Shown here: one piece after another, positions 1 through 8,397 of the stretch
Numbering within the stretch: position 1 is the stretch's first letter
How the letters are laid out: the number at the start of each line of letters is the position of its first letter
Assembly (NCBI RefSeq): GCF_000577275.2
Contig: NZ_HG916854.1
Location: 620,001-684,000, forward strand
Direction: 5' to 3'
DNA: 64,000 bases
Source of the DNA: Rhizobium favelukesii
GTDB lineage: Bacteria; Pseudomonadota; Alphaproteobacteria; Rhizobiales; Rhizobiaceae
The notes under the pieces: model-generated
Told to the model about the DNA's origin: nothing
The model's input: the letters and a program-made list of their open reading frames with translations, nothing else
The model's database searches: none
Program-made: the position numbers and the translations under genes

Positions 1-684
1 GACGATGGGCTATCAAGTAGCGGCGGACTAACCGGACGATTGCGATTCAGTATGCCCGTCGAAATGTCAGAGCTGTTTCTCGGGGCGATCTTCACCAAGT
101 TTGCCGAGGAATACCCTGACCTAACGCTGGACGTCGGGTTGACAGACAGGTTCGTCGACATCATCCGGGACGATTACGATGTCGTCTTCAGGGTCGGGGA
201 GGTCGTGCAACCCGATCTGGTTGTTCGGCATCTCGCGGATCTCGACATGGTTCTCGTTGCAGCCCCGTCGCTTCTATCGAAACGGGGCGTGCCGAGGACA
301 ATCGATGCCTTTCAGAGCATGCCCTTTGCGCGGTACTCCGTTGGCAGCCGACCGGCACACATCGCCTTTGCCGACGGGTCCAGGATCCTCCCAACCGGGC
401 GAATAGACTGCGACAGCGGCATCGCTCTACATACGGCAGCGCGGCACGGTCTCGGAGTAGCCTTGCTCTTGCGTTGTGTGGTGGTAGACGACTTGGATTC
501 GGGAATATTGATCGATGTGACACCTGCAGGTGCGCTCAAGCCGATGCGCTTCAGCGCTGTTCACGCGCTTGGTCGGACCGTGCCGTCACGCGTCAAACTG
601 CTTTCCGATTTCGTAGCGCTTGAGGCTCAGAAACTCACTATTCGTGCTCAGTCACCTGGAGATGCCGCTGCGGCGAGGGATTGA
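1..684 (+). CDS. LysR-family transcriptional regulator, 5'-truncated by the window edge
   Basis: The frame is open from base 1 and ends at the stop at 682-684, so only the C-terminal part of the gene is visible. The 227 visible codons are the effector-binding half of a LysR regulator. They start near the linker (GGLTGRLRFSMP), followed by the typical run FAEEYPDLTLDVGLTDRFVD and the mid-domain DVVFRVGE. The DNA-binding helix-turn-helix lies upstream of the window. Internal TTG (40) and ATG (52) codons are not likely to be the true start because homology extends upstream of them. No target gene can be assigned. The gene ends about 190 bp before the ISNCY element. The family call is firm; the regulated process is unknown. 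Confidence 0.8.
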   Translation, partial: DDGLSSSGGLTGRLRFSMPVEMSELFLGAIFTKFAEEYPDLTLDVGLTDRFVDIIRDDYDVVFRVGEVVQPDLVVRHLADLDMVLVAAPSLLSKRGVPRTIDAFQSMPFARYSVGSRPAHIAFADGSRILPTGRIDCDSGIALHTAARHGLGVALLLRCVVVDDLDSGILIDVTPAGALKPMRFSAVHALGRTVPSRVKLLSDFVALEAQKLTIRAQSPGDAAAARD

Positions 685-875
685 CGCTGCGGGCGTACCT
701 TCCGCCCTCAGTTTCTCCCTTGTCGCGCTGCCATGTCCAGAGATAAGGACAGCGGATGGTCGAACCATTGGCCGGAGTATCAGCCATTGCGTTTCAGTCT
801 CGTTCCGTGGAATCGGCATACTGTCGTTCTACTTCAAGGAGCGCATGTTACGATACATGCAAGTTATGATTGTTA
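685..875. other. Intergenic stretch before the ISNCY element
   Basis: About 190 bp lie between the LysR stop and the left end of ISNCY copy 1. No convincing gene, terminator or RNA was recognised here. Confidence 0.4.
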
Positions 876-1097
876 TGTCAAAGCTGATTAGAGATGCGGC
901 GTCGCCAGCCAGTTAGAAACGCGACACTGGCACCGACAATCAGCCCCCGATCCGACCGGCTGGGCCGGGTTGAGAGGGAGGAGCGGGGGCGGGTGAGACG
1001 CACCCCTTCGGCTTTAGCTTTCTCACTAGCAATTGTTCTTTTACCGCTCGATACTCGCTGGCACTTGCATGGCGCAGTTGGGGATCAAAGCCGCACG

Positions 1098-1835
1098 ATG
1101 CTTCCGGAAATCAACCTGCAAGGTGACGTCGACATCGCCGCGCTGTCACCACTTCTTCGCGGCATGCTTCTTTCGGTTGCCTATGCCGACGGTGAGGGTG
1201 GCATAGGATTGACGGCGACCGGCGCCATGAACCGCAAATTCGTGCATTGGGCCGCTGTGCACTTCCTCTGGCCAGGATTCACAGCCGAGGACCTCTACAG
1301 CATGAACAAAGTACTCAATGAAAGCGACATGCCGCCGCTTTGGGTCGTGCGCGACATGGCCCGTCATCTGAAGCTTCTTCGCCGGAAAAAGGATGTGCTG
1401 CTGCCAACCAGACGCGGCCGGGAGTTTTTGGGAAACCCGCAAGCCTTCTTCGATCTGGTCGCCACGGATTATCTCTATTCGTATGTCCACGCCACCGAGC
1501 GGGAAGAGGAGGTCCGAGCGCGCTTACGCTGGTGGCGCATGTTCCTCAATCTTCTCAATATCAAGGCCAGAGAAGGTTGCACGCCAATGGACGTTGTGAA
1601 GATCCTCTATCCAGACCTGGCGCCTCTGTCGGACACCGAAATGACCATAGAAGCTTGGGAGTTGAAATCCGACCTTCAGTATGGCGTCTTCCAACGCTTA
1701 TGCTGGCTCGGCTTGCTCTATGAGGCACGAGAGGGGCTCACTCTTCTGCAGGACGGATCCTTCCACAAGACGCCACTTTGGGCAGCTTGCCTGCAGTTGG
1801 AATCGGATACGCAAAGCGACATCGGCGTGCATTGA
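1098..1835 (+). CDS. Passenger protein of the ISNCY element (function unknown)
   Basis: The protein has 245 aa from the ATG at 1098; the frame stays open back to 894, so the start is uncertain. It contains the run LTATGAMNRKFVHWAAVHF, then WPGFTAEDLYSMNKVLNESD. From memory this resembles the C-terminal region of proteins annotated as plasmid pRiA4b ORF-3 family, but the usual N-terminal ORF-3 domain is missing, so this may itself be truncated. It has no membrane segment or signal peptide. It lies inside the IS termini and is transcribed towards the opposite-strand transposase. In copy 2 the same gene has lost its 3' part. The role in transposition is unknown. Confidence 0.5.
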   Translation: MLPEINLQGDVDIAALSPLLRGMLLSVAYADGEGGIGLTATGAMNRKFVHWAAVHFLWPGFTAEDLYSMNKVLNESDMPPLWVVRDMARHLKLLRRKKDVLLPTRRGREFLGNPQAFFDLVATDYLYSYVHATEREEEVRARLRWWRMFLNLLNIKAREGCTPMDVVKILYPDLAPLSDTEMTIEAWELKSDLQYGVFQRLCWLGLLYEAREGLTLLQDGSFHKTPLWAACLQLESDTQSDIGVH

Positions 1836-1841
1836 CGATCT

Positions 1842-2515
1842 TTATTCCGCCGCTGGCTGCCTCAATAACGCTTTCTCTCGCCGCGCAATCACCGCAGGAT
1901 CATTCATGAAATCCGTCCTCGGCCCCGGCTTGCGGCCACGCTTCTGGTAGCCGTTGGCTGTGCTGCCGTCGCGAATGCCGAACATATGATCCTTCTGCCC
2001 GGTGCGTCGGGGGCCGCTCTTGCTGCGCTGCTGTTCTCTGCCGGCCTGCAACTCGGCGACGATCGACAGCATGTCGTCCAGCCGCTTGTTGTCGACGACC
2101 TCGGCACGATGCACCGAGCGCAACGTATCGAAGGTCCTGTAGGGCAGGGCAAAGCTCTCGTGCATGATCTCGAGCCGACCGTCCGGATAATCGCAGACAA
2201 TCACCTTCTGGCCCGCCAATGGCTTGGAAATCTCGGTTGGATCGAGAATGAACAGCACCTTGTCGTAGCGCAGCGTCAGCGATTGCGACAGCGTGCGCAC
2301 TTCCTTGCGGCACATGGCACCATCGAGGTTCTCATGGTCGGCCAGCGGCCGGTGCATGTCTTTCGGATTGCGTGGCGGCTTGCCGAAACGAGTGTTGAAA
2401 TCTGTAATGAACTCAGGCGCATAGGCATTGGCAGCTTCGATCGTATCGATGCCGCGAAGCCGCATCTCCTTGACCAGCCGATCCTGCAATGTCTGGTTGG
2501 CACGTTCCACCCGAC
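1842..2515 (-). pseudogene. ISNCY transposase, C-terminal fragment (copy 1)
   Basis: This is nearly identical to the C-terminal half of the intact 475-aa transposase in copy 2 (8398-9825). It holds the ERANQTLQDRLVKEMRLRG region and the C-terminal extension that ends in REKALLRQPAAE. The reading frame is cut at 2516 by the inserted recombinase element, and the N-terminal half resumes at 5838. The inserted length (3,318 bp) is removed exactly by restoring the CCTT site seen in copy 2, so excision would restore one full-length frame. Confidence 0.85.
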
Positions 2516-2827
2516 CCTTCTTTCAAGTCCAGGACTGCAGCTCGTGCAACTAGCCAAGCGCGCATAGAGTTTGAAGTAACGCACCCCTTTCATCCCTGGC
2601 GTGGCCAGCGTTTCGTTCTGGCGACGCGCAAGCAGAATTGGGGCGAAGACCGCGTCATGTTCTATGACGTTCAAGGACGACTGCGTTCGCTGCCGGCCTC
2701 GTGGACGGATGTCGATGAGATCGACGCATTCCGCCAGATAGCCGCAGGTCGGTCCTTCTCGCGCCCAGACGATCTGTCGGCGCTGGCGTCATTGATTGCT
2801 CACATCAAGGACCACCATGGAGATTGA
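2489..2827 (+). CDS. DUF5372-family protein, first gene of the recombinase element
   Basis: The ORF has 112 codons. The recognisable domain starts around FEVTHPFHPWRGQRFVL and continues through NWGEDRVMFYDVQGRLRSLPASWT, which I recognise as DUF5372, a small domain often next to recombinases. Its molecular function is not known. The ATG at 2489 lies outside the element, in DNA antisense to the interrupted transposase. From the element edge (2520) to the domain there is no in-frame ATG, GTG or TTG, so translation seems to need a start supplied by the host site or a non-canonical start. Confidence 0.65.
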   Translation: MSGWHVPPDPSFKSRTAARATSQARIEFEVTHPFHPWRGQRFVLATRKQNWGEDRVMFYDVQGRLRSLPASWTDVDEIDAFRQIAAGRSFSRPDDLSALASLIAHIKDHHGD

Positions 2828-2833
2828 AGATGC

Positions 2834-2994
2834 GTCAAGTAAATTACGCCGCAAATGTCAAGGTAATTATGCCGCGACTACGATGTTTGCGACGGCTTCC
2901 TTATGTGAAGTATCATTATAATGCAAGCGCTTTGGCTAATAGCTCGATATAATTCAATTGACACTAAAGTCGGCAGCGGCATATTTTACGTTAC
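2834..2994 (+). promoter_or_regulatory. Promoter with three 19-bp operator-like repeats before the HTH gene
   Basis: Two direct copies, GTCAAGTAAATTACGCCGC (2834-2852) and GTCAAGGTAATTATGCCGC (2857-2875), are followed by an inverted third copy (2976-2994, reverse complement GTAACGTAAAATATGCCGC). A TTGACA hexamer (2958-2963) is 17 bp from ATATTT (2981-2986), so the third repeat covers the -10 region. This is the layout of an autoregulated promoter, probably bound by the HTH protein encoded just downstream. Binding is inferred. Confidence 0.55.
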
Positions 2995-3009
2995 ATGCAG
3001 GAGGCGCCT

Positions 3010-3459
3010 ATGACCAAAGAAAGCAAGCCCGATCGCCTGCGCCAGATGGGCGCTCTCAACCCCAGACCCGAGGGCGTCCACGCGTCCTGGTTCCGGGAAG
3101 CAGGTTTCTTTGATCCGCTCGATCTCGTGCAAGTGAAGTACGAGATGCTTCGTCACGCCCGCCAAGACGGCACTAACAAAGCCGATGCGGCCGCGCTTTT
3201 CGGGCTGTCCCGGCAGACCTATTATCAAGCGGAGGCCGCGTTCGAGCGCGATGGCATTGCCGGCCTCTTGCCGCGCACCCGCGGGCCGAAGTCAGCCCAC
3301 AAGCTTACTGGCGAGGTCATGCGTCTCGTCGAGGAGCATCTCGATGCGAACGGCCAACTGCAGGCCCGTTCGCTGGCGGAACTGGTGCATTCGAGACTGG
3401 GCATCAGCGTCCATCCTCGCAGTATCGAACGCGCGGTGGCGCGTAAAAAAAAACGATGA
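3010..3459 (+). CDS. Helix-turn-helix protein of the recombinase element
   Basis: The protein has 149 aa. The start at 3010 is chosen because AGGAGG (2999-3004) sits 5 bp upstream; the ATG at 2995 has no such site. The central part (NKADAAALFGLSRQTYYQAEAAFERDG) is a winged-helix/HTH of the type found in IS-associated regulators, and a second HTH-like part follows (LAELVHSRLGISVHPRSIERAV). The C-terminus is basic (ARKKKR) and is coded by a run of nine A. It probably controls the element's own promoter or assists the recombinase as a directionality factor; neither is shown. It is conserved beside this recombinase type in many Proteobacteria. Confidence 0.75.
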   Translation: MTKESKPDRLRQMGALNPRPEGVHASWFREAGFFDPLDLVQVKYEMLRHARQDGTNKADAAALFGLSRQTYYQAEAAFERDGIAGLLPRTRGPKSAHKLTGEVMRLVEEHLDANGQLQARSLAELVHSRLGISVHPRSIERAVARKKKR

Positions 3460-3481
3460 CGGGCGGACGCACGCAATCACC

Positions 3482-3751
3482 ATGCCGGCGAACGGCAAGG
3501 AGATTTACGAAGCGCTCCGCGCCGATGTTGTTTGCGGCACGGCTTGCGCAAGGCGGATGGGCGCCATCGTCTTTCACGGACTATGGCGCGGCCTGGCCGT
3601 GCTGATCACGCCAGAGCAGTCCACGATAGCGCGACAGCAGTCGGCGCCTCGGTCCACGACAACTTCAGTGGTCGCGCACGATCGCCAGCTCGTGCACATG
3701 CTCGCCAATATGGTGCTGGCAGCAGAGACAGGAGGAAGCCATGTCTACTGA
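3482..3751 (+). CDS. Small conserved protein between HTH and recombinase
   Basis: The protein has 89 aa from the ATG at 3482 and overlaps the recombinase start by 11 bp, so the two are probably translationally coupled. Recognisable features are GKEIYEALRADV near the N-terminus, MGAIVFHGLWRGLAVL in the middle and LVHMLANMVLAAE near the end. Equivalent small ORFs sit at this position in related elements; the function is unknown. The same frame continues upstream through the A9 run of the HTH gene, so loss of one A in the transcript would fuse it to the HTH protein. Confidence 0.6.
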   Translation: MPANGKEIYEALRADVVCGTACARRMGAIVFHGLWRGLAVLITPEQSTIARQQSAPRSTTTSVVAHDRQLVHMLANMVLAAETGGSHVY

Positions 3752-5825
3752 TAACGCCATGAAGATTAGTGCCGATCACCTGCGGCGCGATGCATTTCTC
3801 TACGTCCGCCAGTCCTCCCTTCGTCAGGTGTTCGAGAACACCGAGAGCACGAAGCGACAATATGCATTGCGGGACAGGGCGGTGGCGCTGGGTTGGCCGA
3901 TTGAGCGCGTCCACGTCATCGACAACGACCTCGGCCTTTCCGGTGCACAGTCGCAGGACCGCGACGGATTTCAGCGCTTGGTGAGCGAGGTCGCGATGGG
4001 GCACGCAGGGATCGTGCTGGGACTGGAAGTATCTCGCCTGGCTCGCAACAATGCTGACTGGCATCGCCTTCTTGAGTTGGCCGCCATGTCGCGCACGCTC
4101 ATCATGGATGAAGATGGCGTCTACGACGCGGCGTCCTTCAACGATCGTATGTTGCTCGGATTGAAGGGCACGATGAGTGAGGCCGAACTGCACATCCTGA
4201 AGTCTCGACTGCAAGGTGGCATTCTTAATAAGGCGCGTCGTGGGGAGCTCGAGTTACCGTTGCCGATCGGATTCGTTTACACGCCTGATACGCGCGTGGT
4301 GCTCGATCCGGATCGCCAGATCCAGGACACGGTGCGCATGCTGTTCGATACCTTCCGGGAGGCGGGCTCAGCTTGTGCGGTCGTGCGCCGCCTGCGTAGC
4401 GAGAAGATCCTGTTTCCTCGGCGCATTCGGCGCGGTCTCGGCAAGGGTGATGTCCTTTGGAGCGAGATAGACCACTCCCGTCTGCTTCAGATTTTGCACA
4501 ATCCCCGATACGCTGGCGCTTTCGCGTACGGACGCACACGCACTGTCTACAATGCCAAGCTGAAGTCCGTACAGCAGAAGATGCCGAGGTCCGACTGGCA
4601 GGTGCTCATCCCTCAGGCCCACGAAGGCTATATCTCATGGGATGAGTTCGAGCGTAATCAATCAAGCCTGGAACAAAATGCAGTCGGTTTTTCTCCGGGC
4701 CTGCGGGGTCGTATGCCTCGCCAGGGCAGCGGCTTGTTGCAAGGTCGAGTTTTGTGCGGTCGATGCGGCGCCCGCATGCGGGTCCATTATGAACAGTTCG
4801 AGGACAAGCTTCGTCCCTATTACGTCTGCAACGAGGCCGTCGTTCGTCACGCTGGAAAGACCTGCCAATGGGCAAGAGGACCTGCGATCGATGAAGCGGT
4901 CAGCGCGTTGCTGCTTGAAGCAATGGCACCGACGGCGATAGAGGTCGCGCTGGCGGTGCAGCAGGAGATCTCACAACGTGTCGAGCAAGCTGCCTCGCTG
5001 CGCGACAAGCAGTTACAGCGCGCCCGGTATGAGGCTGAACTCGCACGCCGCCGCTATCTGAAGGTCGACTCCGACAACCGCTTGGTTGCCGACGCACTCG
5101 AAGCGGACTGGAATGGCAAACTACGCGACCTCGATGCGCTTCAGCGCGAACATGAGCGTCAAAACGAAACAGACCAGTCATTGCTGGACGGCGCGGCGCA
5201 GGAACGGATTCGGGCGCTGGCCGCAGATTTTCCTAGCGTCTGGAGCAACGAGCGCACGAGCGTCGTCGAGCGTAAACGCATGCTTGGCCTTCTCATCGAA
5301 GACGTGACACTGCTGGTCGACGAGCAGATCAACATGCACATACGCTGGCGCGGAGGTCGCACACAAAGCCTGACAGTAGCTCGCCCCCGGCCCATGGCAG
5401 TGATCCGCAAGACCCCGGAAGCGGTCGTAGCGTTGATCAACGAACTGCTGGAGACCGACAACGACCAGCAGATTGCCAGTCGTCTCAACGCACTTGGGCA
5501 TCGCAATTGGCGCGGTGAGCCTTTTACGTTGAAGAAGGTCATGATCGTTCGTCGAGCCTACGGCTTGAAGACCCGGTTCGAACGGTTGCGTGAGAGCGGC
5601 ATGCTCACCGGCGAGGAAGTGGCTCGTCAACTTGGCGTCAGCGCCACAACCATCCATCAACTCGGTCGTGATGGCGTTCTCAAGCGCCACCGTTATGCGA
5701 CCAACCATCGTTACCTGTATGAGCCTCCGGGAAACGTCAGACTCGAAAAAGGCATCGGCGGTCGCTATGGTAGCCGCCAACCCCGGTTAATTGACGCTCA
5801 ACCAACCCAACAAGGTGCATCGTGA
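3741..5825 (+). CDS. Large serine recombinase
   Basis: The protein has 694 aa. The N-terminal resolvase domain (about residues 17-160) has the Y-x-R-x-S motif YVRQS with the likely nucleophile Ser25, and the downstream conserved runs DLGLSG and LEVSRLARNN. A Recombinase domain follows (about 190-310, with LHNPRYAGAFAYGR). Next comes a zinc ribbon (GRVLCGRCGARM ... YYVCNE ... KTCQ, about 330-380) and a long helical, coiled-coil-like segment (about 410-500). The C-terminal part ends in a MerR/excisionase-like helix-turn-helix (LTGEEVARQLGVSATTIHQLGRDG). It is intact and is the likely integrase and excisionase of the 3,318-bp element. Confidence 0.9.
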   Translation: MSTDNAMKISADHLRRDAFLYVRQSSLRQVFENTESTKRQYALRDRAVALGWPIERVHVIDNDLGLSGAQSQDRDGFQRLVSEVAMGHAGIVLGLEVSRLARNNADWHRLLELAAMSRTLIMDEDGVYDAASFNDRMLLGLKGTMSEAELHILKSRLQGGILNKARRGELELPLPIGFVYTPDTRVVLDPDRQIQDTVRMLFDTFREAGSACAVVRRLRSEKILFPRRIRRGLGKGDVLWSEIDHSRLLQILHNPRYAGAFAYGRTRTVYNAKLKSVQQKMPRSDWQVLIPQAHEGYISWDEFERNQSSLEQNAVGFSPGLRGRMPRQGSGLLQGRVLCGRCGARMRVHYEQFEDKLRPYYVCNEAVVRHAGKTCQWARGPAIDEAVSALLLEAMAPTAIEVALAVQQEISQRVEQAASLRDKQLQRARYEAELARRRYLKVDSDNRLVADALEADWNGKLRDLDALQREHERQNETDQSLLDGAAQERIRALAADFPSVWSNERTSVVERKRMLGLLIEDVTLLVDEQINMHIRWRGGRTQSLTVARPRPMAVIRKTPEAVVALINELLETDNDQQIASRLNALGHRNWRGEPFTLKKVMIVRRAYGLKTRFERLRESGMLTGEEVARQLGVSATTIHQLGRDGVLKRHRYATNHRYLYEPPGNVRLEKGIGGRYGSRQPRLIDAQPTQQGAS

Positions 5826-5837
5826 TGTCTGCTCCTT

Positions 5838-6587
5838 GGCCTGCGGGGTGTTGGCACAGATGATGTCGATGTTCAGCTCATAAAGCGCCCGGCCGAACTG
5901 CGTCAGGCCGCTGGTCCGGTCCTTCTCGGACGCATGGGTGGAGCGGAAAACGCCGTGCTTGTCGCTGTAGAAGGCCAGCGGCTTGCCCCATTGCTGCAGA
6001 TAGGCCTTCGTCGCATGCAGATAGTCGAACGTATTCTCCGATCCGGCAAAGCGCAGATGCAGAAGCTTTCCGGTGGCATCGTCGATATAAACGAGCAGGG
6101 CGCATTTGGGCCCGCGGTTCTCGAACCACCAATGATGCGACCCATCGATCTGCACCAGTTCGCCAAAGCAGTCGCGCCGGCCGCGTGGCTGGAAAACCCG
6201 TTTCTTACGTTCCCGCCGCGAGCTCCAGATGCCGGCCTCGGTCATCCATTGCCGCAGCGTCTCCTTGGCAACAGAGATTCGGTGCAACTCGATCAGCTTC
6301 TCGCGCGCCAGCGTCGGACCGAAATCCAGATAGTGGTCGCGGATCAGATCCAGCGCCGCATTGCGAAACTCTTCGCTGTGGCGCCGGTTGCTCGGCCGCG
6401 ATCGCTTCTTCGAAACCAGGCCGGCTGGGCCATCCCGGTCATAGGCCTGCAGCAGCCGATGCACCTGGCTTCGGCTGAGCCCGAGCAGCTCGGCGGCCTG
6501 GACAACGCTCAGGCGTTCATCACGGATCTTCTGAATGACTTCGAGGCGATGCAATTCTTTCTGCGACATGGTGATCATAAAGGACAT
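5838..6587 (-). pseudogene. ISNCY transposase, N-terminal fragment (copy 1)
   Basis: This carries the first half of the transposase: N-terminal HTH (RLSVVQAAELLGLSRSQVHRLLQAYD), SKKRSRPSNRRH, then the start of the rve-type catalytic domain (FGELVQIDGSHHWWFE, VYIDDATGKLLHLRF). It stops matching at the CCTT junction (5834-5837). The counterpart is 1842-2515. Confidence 0.85.
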
Positions 6588-6725
6588 GACGACTCCGACC
6601 GCTCATGGTCTCGACCAGGCTGAAGATCGTCATCCTTGCTCCCAACGTTGGCTTTGACCAGCGCGTCGAGAGGCAAGACTGTCGCATCTCTAACTGGCCC
6701 AACTGTCGCATTACTAAATAGCCCT

Positions 6726-7850
6726 GGAGAAGCTAACCCAAGTGCATCATGCCTGTTTTGCAGGATAGGGGATCACCCATCTTCGCGCAAATGCGCCATA
6801 AACACCTCGGTTGGCGTCCTGTATCCGAGGCATTTGCGCGGTTGATCGTTGATATGGCGCGTCAGATGGAGAAGGTCGCGTTGCGACACAATTGCCAGAT
6901 CTGTGGTACCTGGCAGGTAGCGTCGAATGCGCTTGTTGGTGTTCTCGACGGTCCCTTTTTGCCAAGGCGCACTTGGGTCGCAAAACCAACTGCACGCACC
7001 GATCCCTTCTTCCAAAGCCCTGAACCCGGCAAACTCGGTACCGCGATCAAAGGTGAAGCTCTGACGCGCGTAGGCCGGTAAGGGAGAAAACGCTTTGATG
7101 ATCTTGTCCATGATCGGGCGCGAGTGCCGGCTCGGATTCTTGATGAGAACAGTATAGCGGCTCTTGCGCTCGACGAGGGAGGTGACATTGGCATGGCCGA
7201 GTGGACGTTCGAAGATGAGGAGGTCGCCCTCCCAATGCCCAAACTGCGATCTATCTCCAATAAAATCAGGCCGTTGGGATATGCGGTGCGTGGCTGGAAA
7301 CGCACCGTCCCGCGGCTTCCTGGAGCGCAGTGGACGACGTTTGCGGCGCGCTTCTGGCAGATACTGATAGAGACCAAGCCCATAATCTTCCTTGCTGTAG
7401 ATGAAGCGATAGATTGTCTCCTTGCAAACGCGAACACGACTGACGCCGTCCGACAGCAGGCGTCCGGCAATCTGTTCGGGGGACCAGCGAGCTTCCAACT
7501 GGTTGATGATCTCTGTTCGCAAATTCGGGTGACGCCGCAGCTTTTTCAGCCGGCGACGTCGGTCCTGCGCAATGTCGTTCGCAACCGTGCTGTAGTAGCC
7601 GTCGTAGTCCGGCAGTTCACGATCGCGAAACGTGTTGCGCTTGATCTCGCGGTAAATCGTCGAGCGATGACGGCCAAGCCGACGTGCCATCTCGCTTACC
7701 GGAACTTTTGCCGCCACCAAGTGATGCAGGCGTCGGCGATCGGCGAGGGTGATCTGCGTATAGCATCCAGACATGCCAAAATCTCCATAGTGAAGCCATT
7801 GTAATCATTGGCATGTCGCACTTGGAAATAGAATGTACCCCCTTACAAGT
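6726..7850 (-). mobile_element. IS30-family insertion sequence
   Basis: One IS30 lies directly between the two ISNCY copies. Its inner inverted repeat is visible at 6738-6753 (CCAAGTGCatCATGCC) and 7810-7825 (the inverted CCAAGTGCgaCATGCC). The exact outer ends are uncertain, about 12-25 bp outside these positions. Confidence 0.75.
6773..7774 (-). CDS. IS30-family transposase
   Basis: The protein has 333 aa, a full length for the family. The N-terminal HTH (SEMARRLGRHRSTIYREIKRN) binds the IS ends. The DDE catalytic core is intact: D in HWEGDLLIF, D in TFDRGTEFAG, and E in KGTVENTNKRIRRYLPG. The C-terminal motif LNDQPRKCLGYRTPTEV has its usual form (HINDQPRKCLGYRTPTEVF). It appears functional. 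It is on the minus strand, like both ISNCY transposases. Confidence 0.92.
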   Translation of the reverse strand: MSGCYTQITLADRRRLHHLVAAKVPVSEMARRLGRHRSTIYREIKRNTFRDRELPDYDGYYSTVANDIAQDRRRRLKKLRRHPNLRTEIINQLEARWSPEQIAGRLLSDGVSRVRVCKETIYRFIYSKEDYGLGLYQYLPEARRKRRPLRSRKPRDGAFPATHRISQRPDFIGDRSQFGHWEGDLLIFERPLGHANVTSLVERKSRYTVLIKNPSRHSRPIMDKIIKAFSPLPAYARQSFTFDRGTEFAGFRALEEGIGACSWFCDPSAPWQKGTVENTNKRIRRYLPGTTDLAIVSQRDLLHLTRHINDQPRKCLGYRTPTEVFMAHLREDG

Positions 7851-8086
7851 GGTGTCAAAGCTGATTAGAGATGCGGCGTCGCCAGCGAGTTAGAAACGCG
7901 ACACTCGCGCTGTCCTGGCTCTGACGGCCAGCCCCCGATCCGACCGGCTGGACCGGGTTGCAAGGGCGGAGCGGGGGCGGGTGATAACATTCCCCTTCGG
8001 CTTTAGCTTTCTCACTAGCAATTGTTCTTTTACCGCTCGATACTCGCTGGCACTTGCATGGCGCAGTTGGGGATCAAAGCCGCACG

Positions 8087-8378
8087 ATGCTTCCGGAAAT
8101 CAACCTGCAAGGTGACGTCGACATCGCCGCGCTGTCACCACTTCTTCGCGGCATGCTTCTTTCGGTTGCCTATGCTGACGGTGAGGGTGGCATAGGATTG
8201 ACGGCGACCGGCGCCATGAACCGCAAATTCGTGCATTGGGCCGCTGTGCACTTCCTCTGGCCAGGATTCACAGCCGAGGACCTCTGCAGCATGAACAAAG
8301 TACTCAATGAAAGCGACATGCCGCCGCTTTGGGTCGTGCGAGACATGGCCCGTCATCTGAAGCTTCTTCGCCGGAAAA
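8087..8378 (+). pseudogene. Passenger gene remnant in ISNCY copy 2
   Basis: The first 97 codons match the passenger protein of copy 1 (same MLPEINLQGDVD start, same GAMNRKFVHWAAVHF). At 8378 the frame runs across a 433-bp deletion into IS non-coding sequence and stops at 8506. The protein is therefore truncated. Confidence 0.7.
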
Positions 8379-8397
8379 CGGCGTGCATTGACGATCT

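Larger units (their letters stand above)
2516..5837 (+). mobile_element. Serine-recombinase mobile element (DUF5372 - HTH - small protein - large serine recombinase)
   Basis: Comparison with the unoccupied site in ISNCY copy 2 (9072-9075, CCTT) gives sharp boundaries. CCTT is present once in copy 2 and on both sides here (2516-2519 and 5834-5837), an insertion of 3,318 bp. The cargo is four plus-strand ORFs and nothing else. The recombinase stop is only 8 bp before the right CCTT. No terminal inverted repeats were seen, as expected of a serine recombinase rather than a DDE transposase. The HTH, small-protein and recombinase trio is a recurrent proteobacterial gene set; that it moves as a unit is inferred from the occupied and empty sites here. 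Confidence 0.8.
876..6725. mobile_element. ISNCY-type insertion sequence, copy 1, split by a 3,318-bp insertion
   Basis: The ends are defined by comparison with copy 2 (7853-9963). Both copies begin with TGTCAAAGCTGATTAG and end with GCATTACTAAATAGCCCT. The two termini are imperfect inverted repeats: the reverse complement of the right end (AGGGCTATTTAGTAATGCG) matches the left end, and a second inner block GCCAGTTAGA is shared, so each end carries a doubled ttag..atgcg motif. Inside are a passenger ORF (plus strand) and the transposase (minus strand). The transposase is interrupted at 2516-2519 by the serine-recombinase element. Without that insertion the IS would be about 2.53 kb. No clear target duplication was found. 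Confidence 0.7.
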
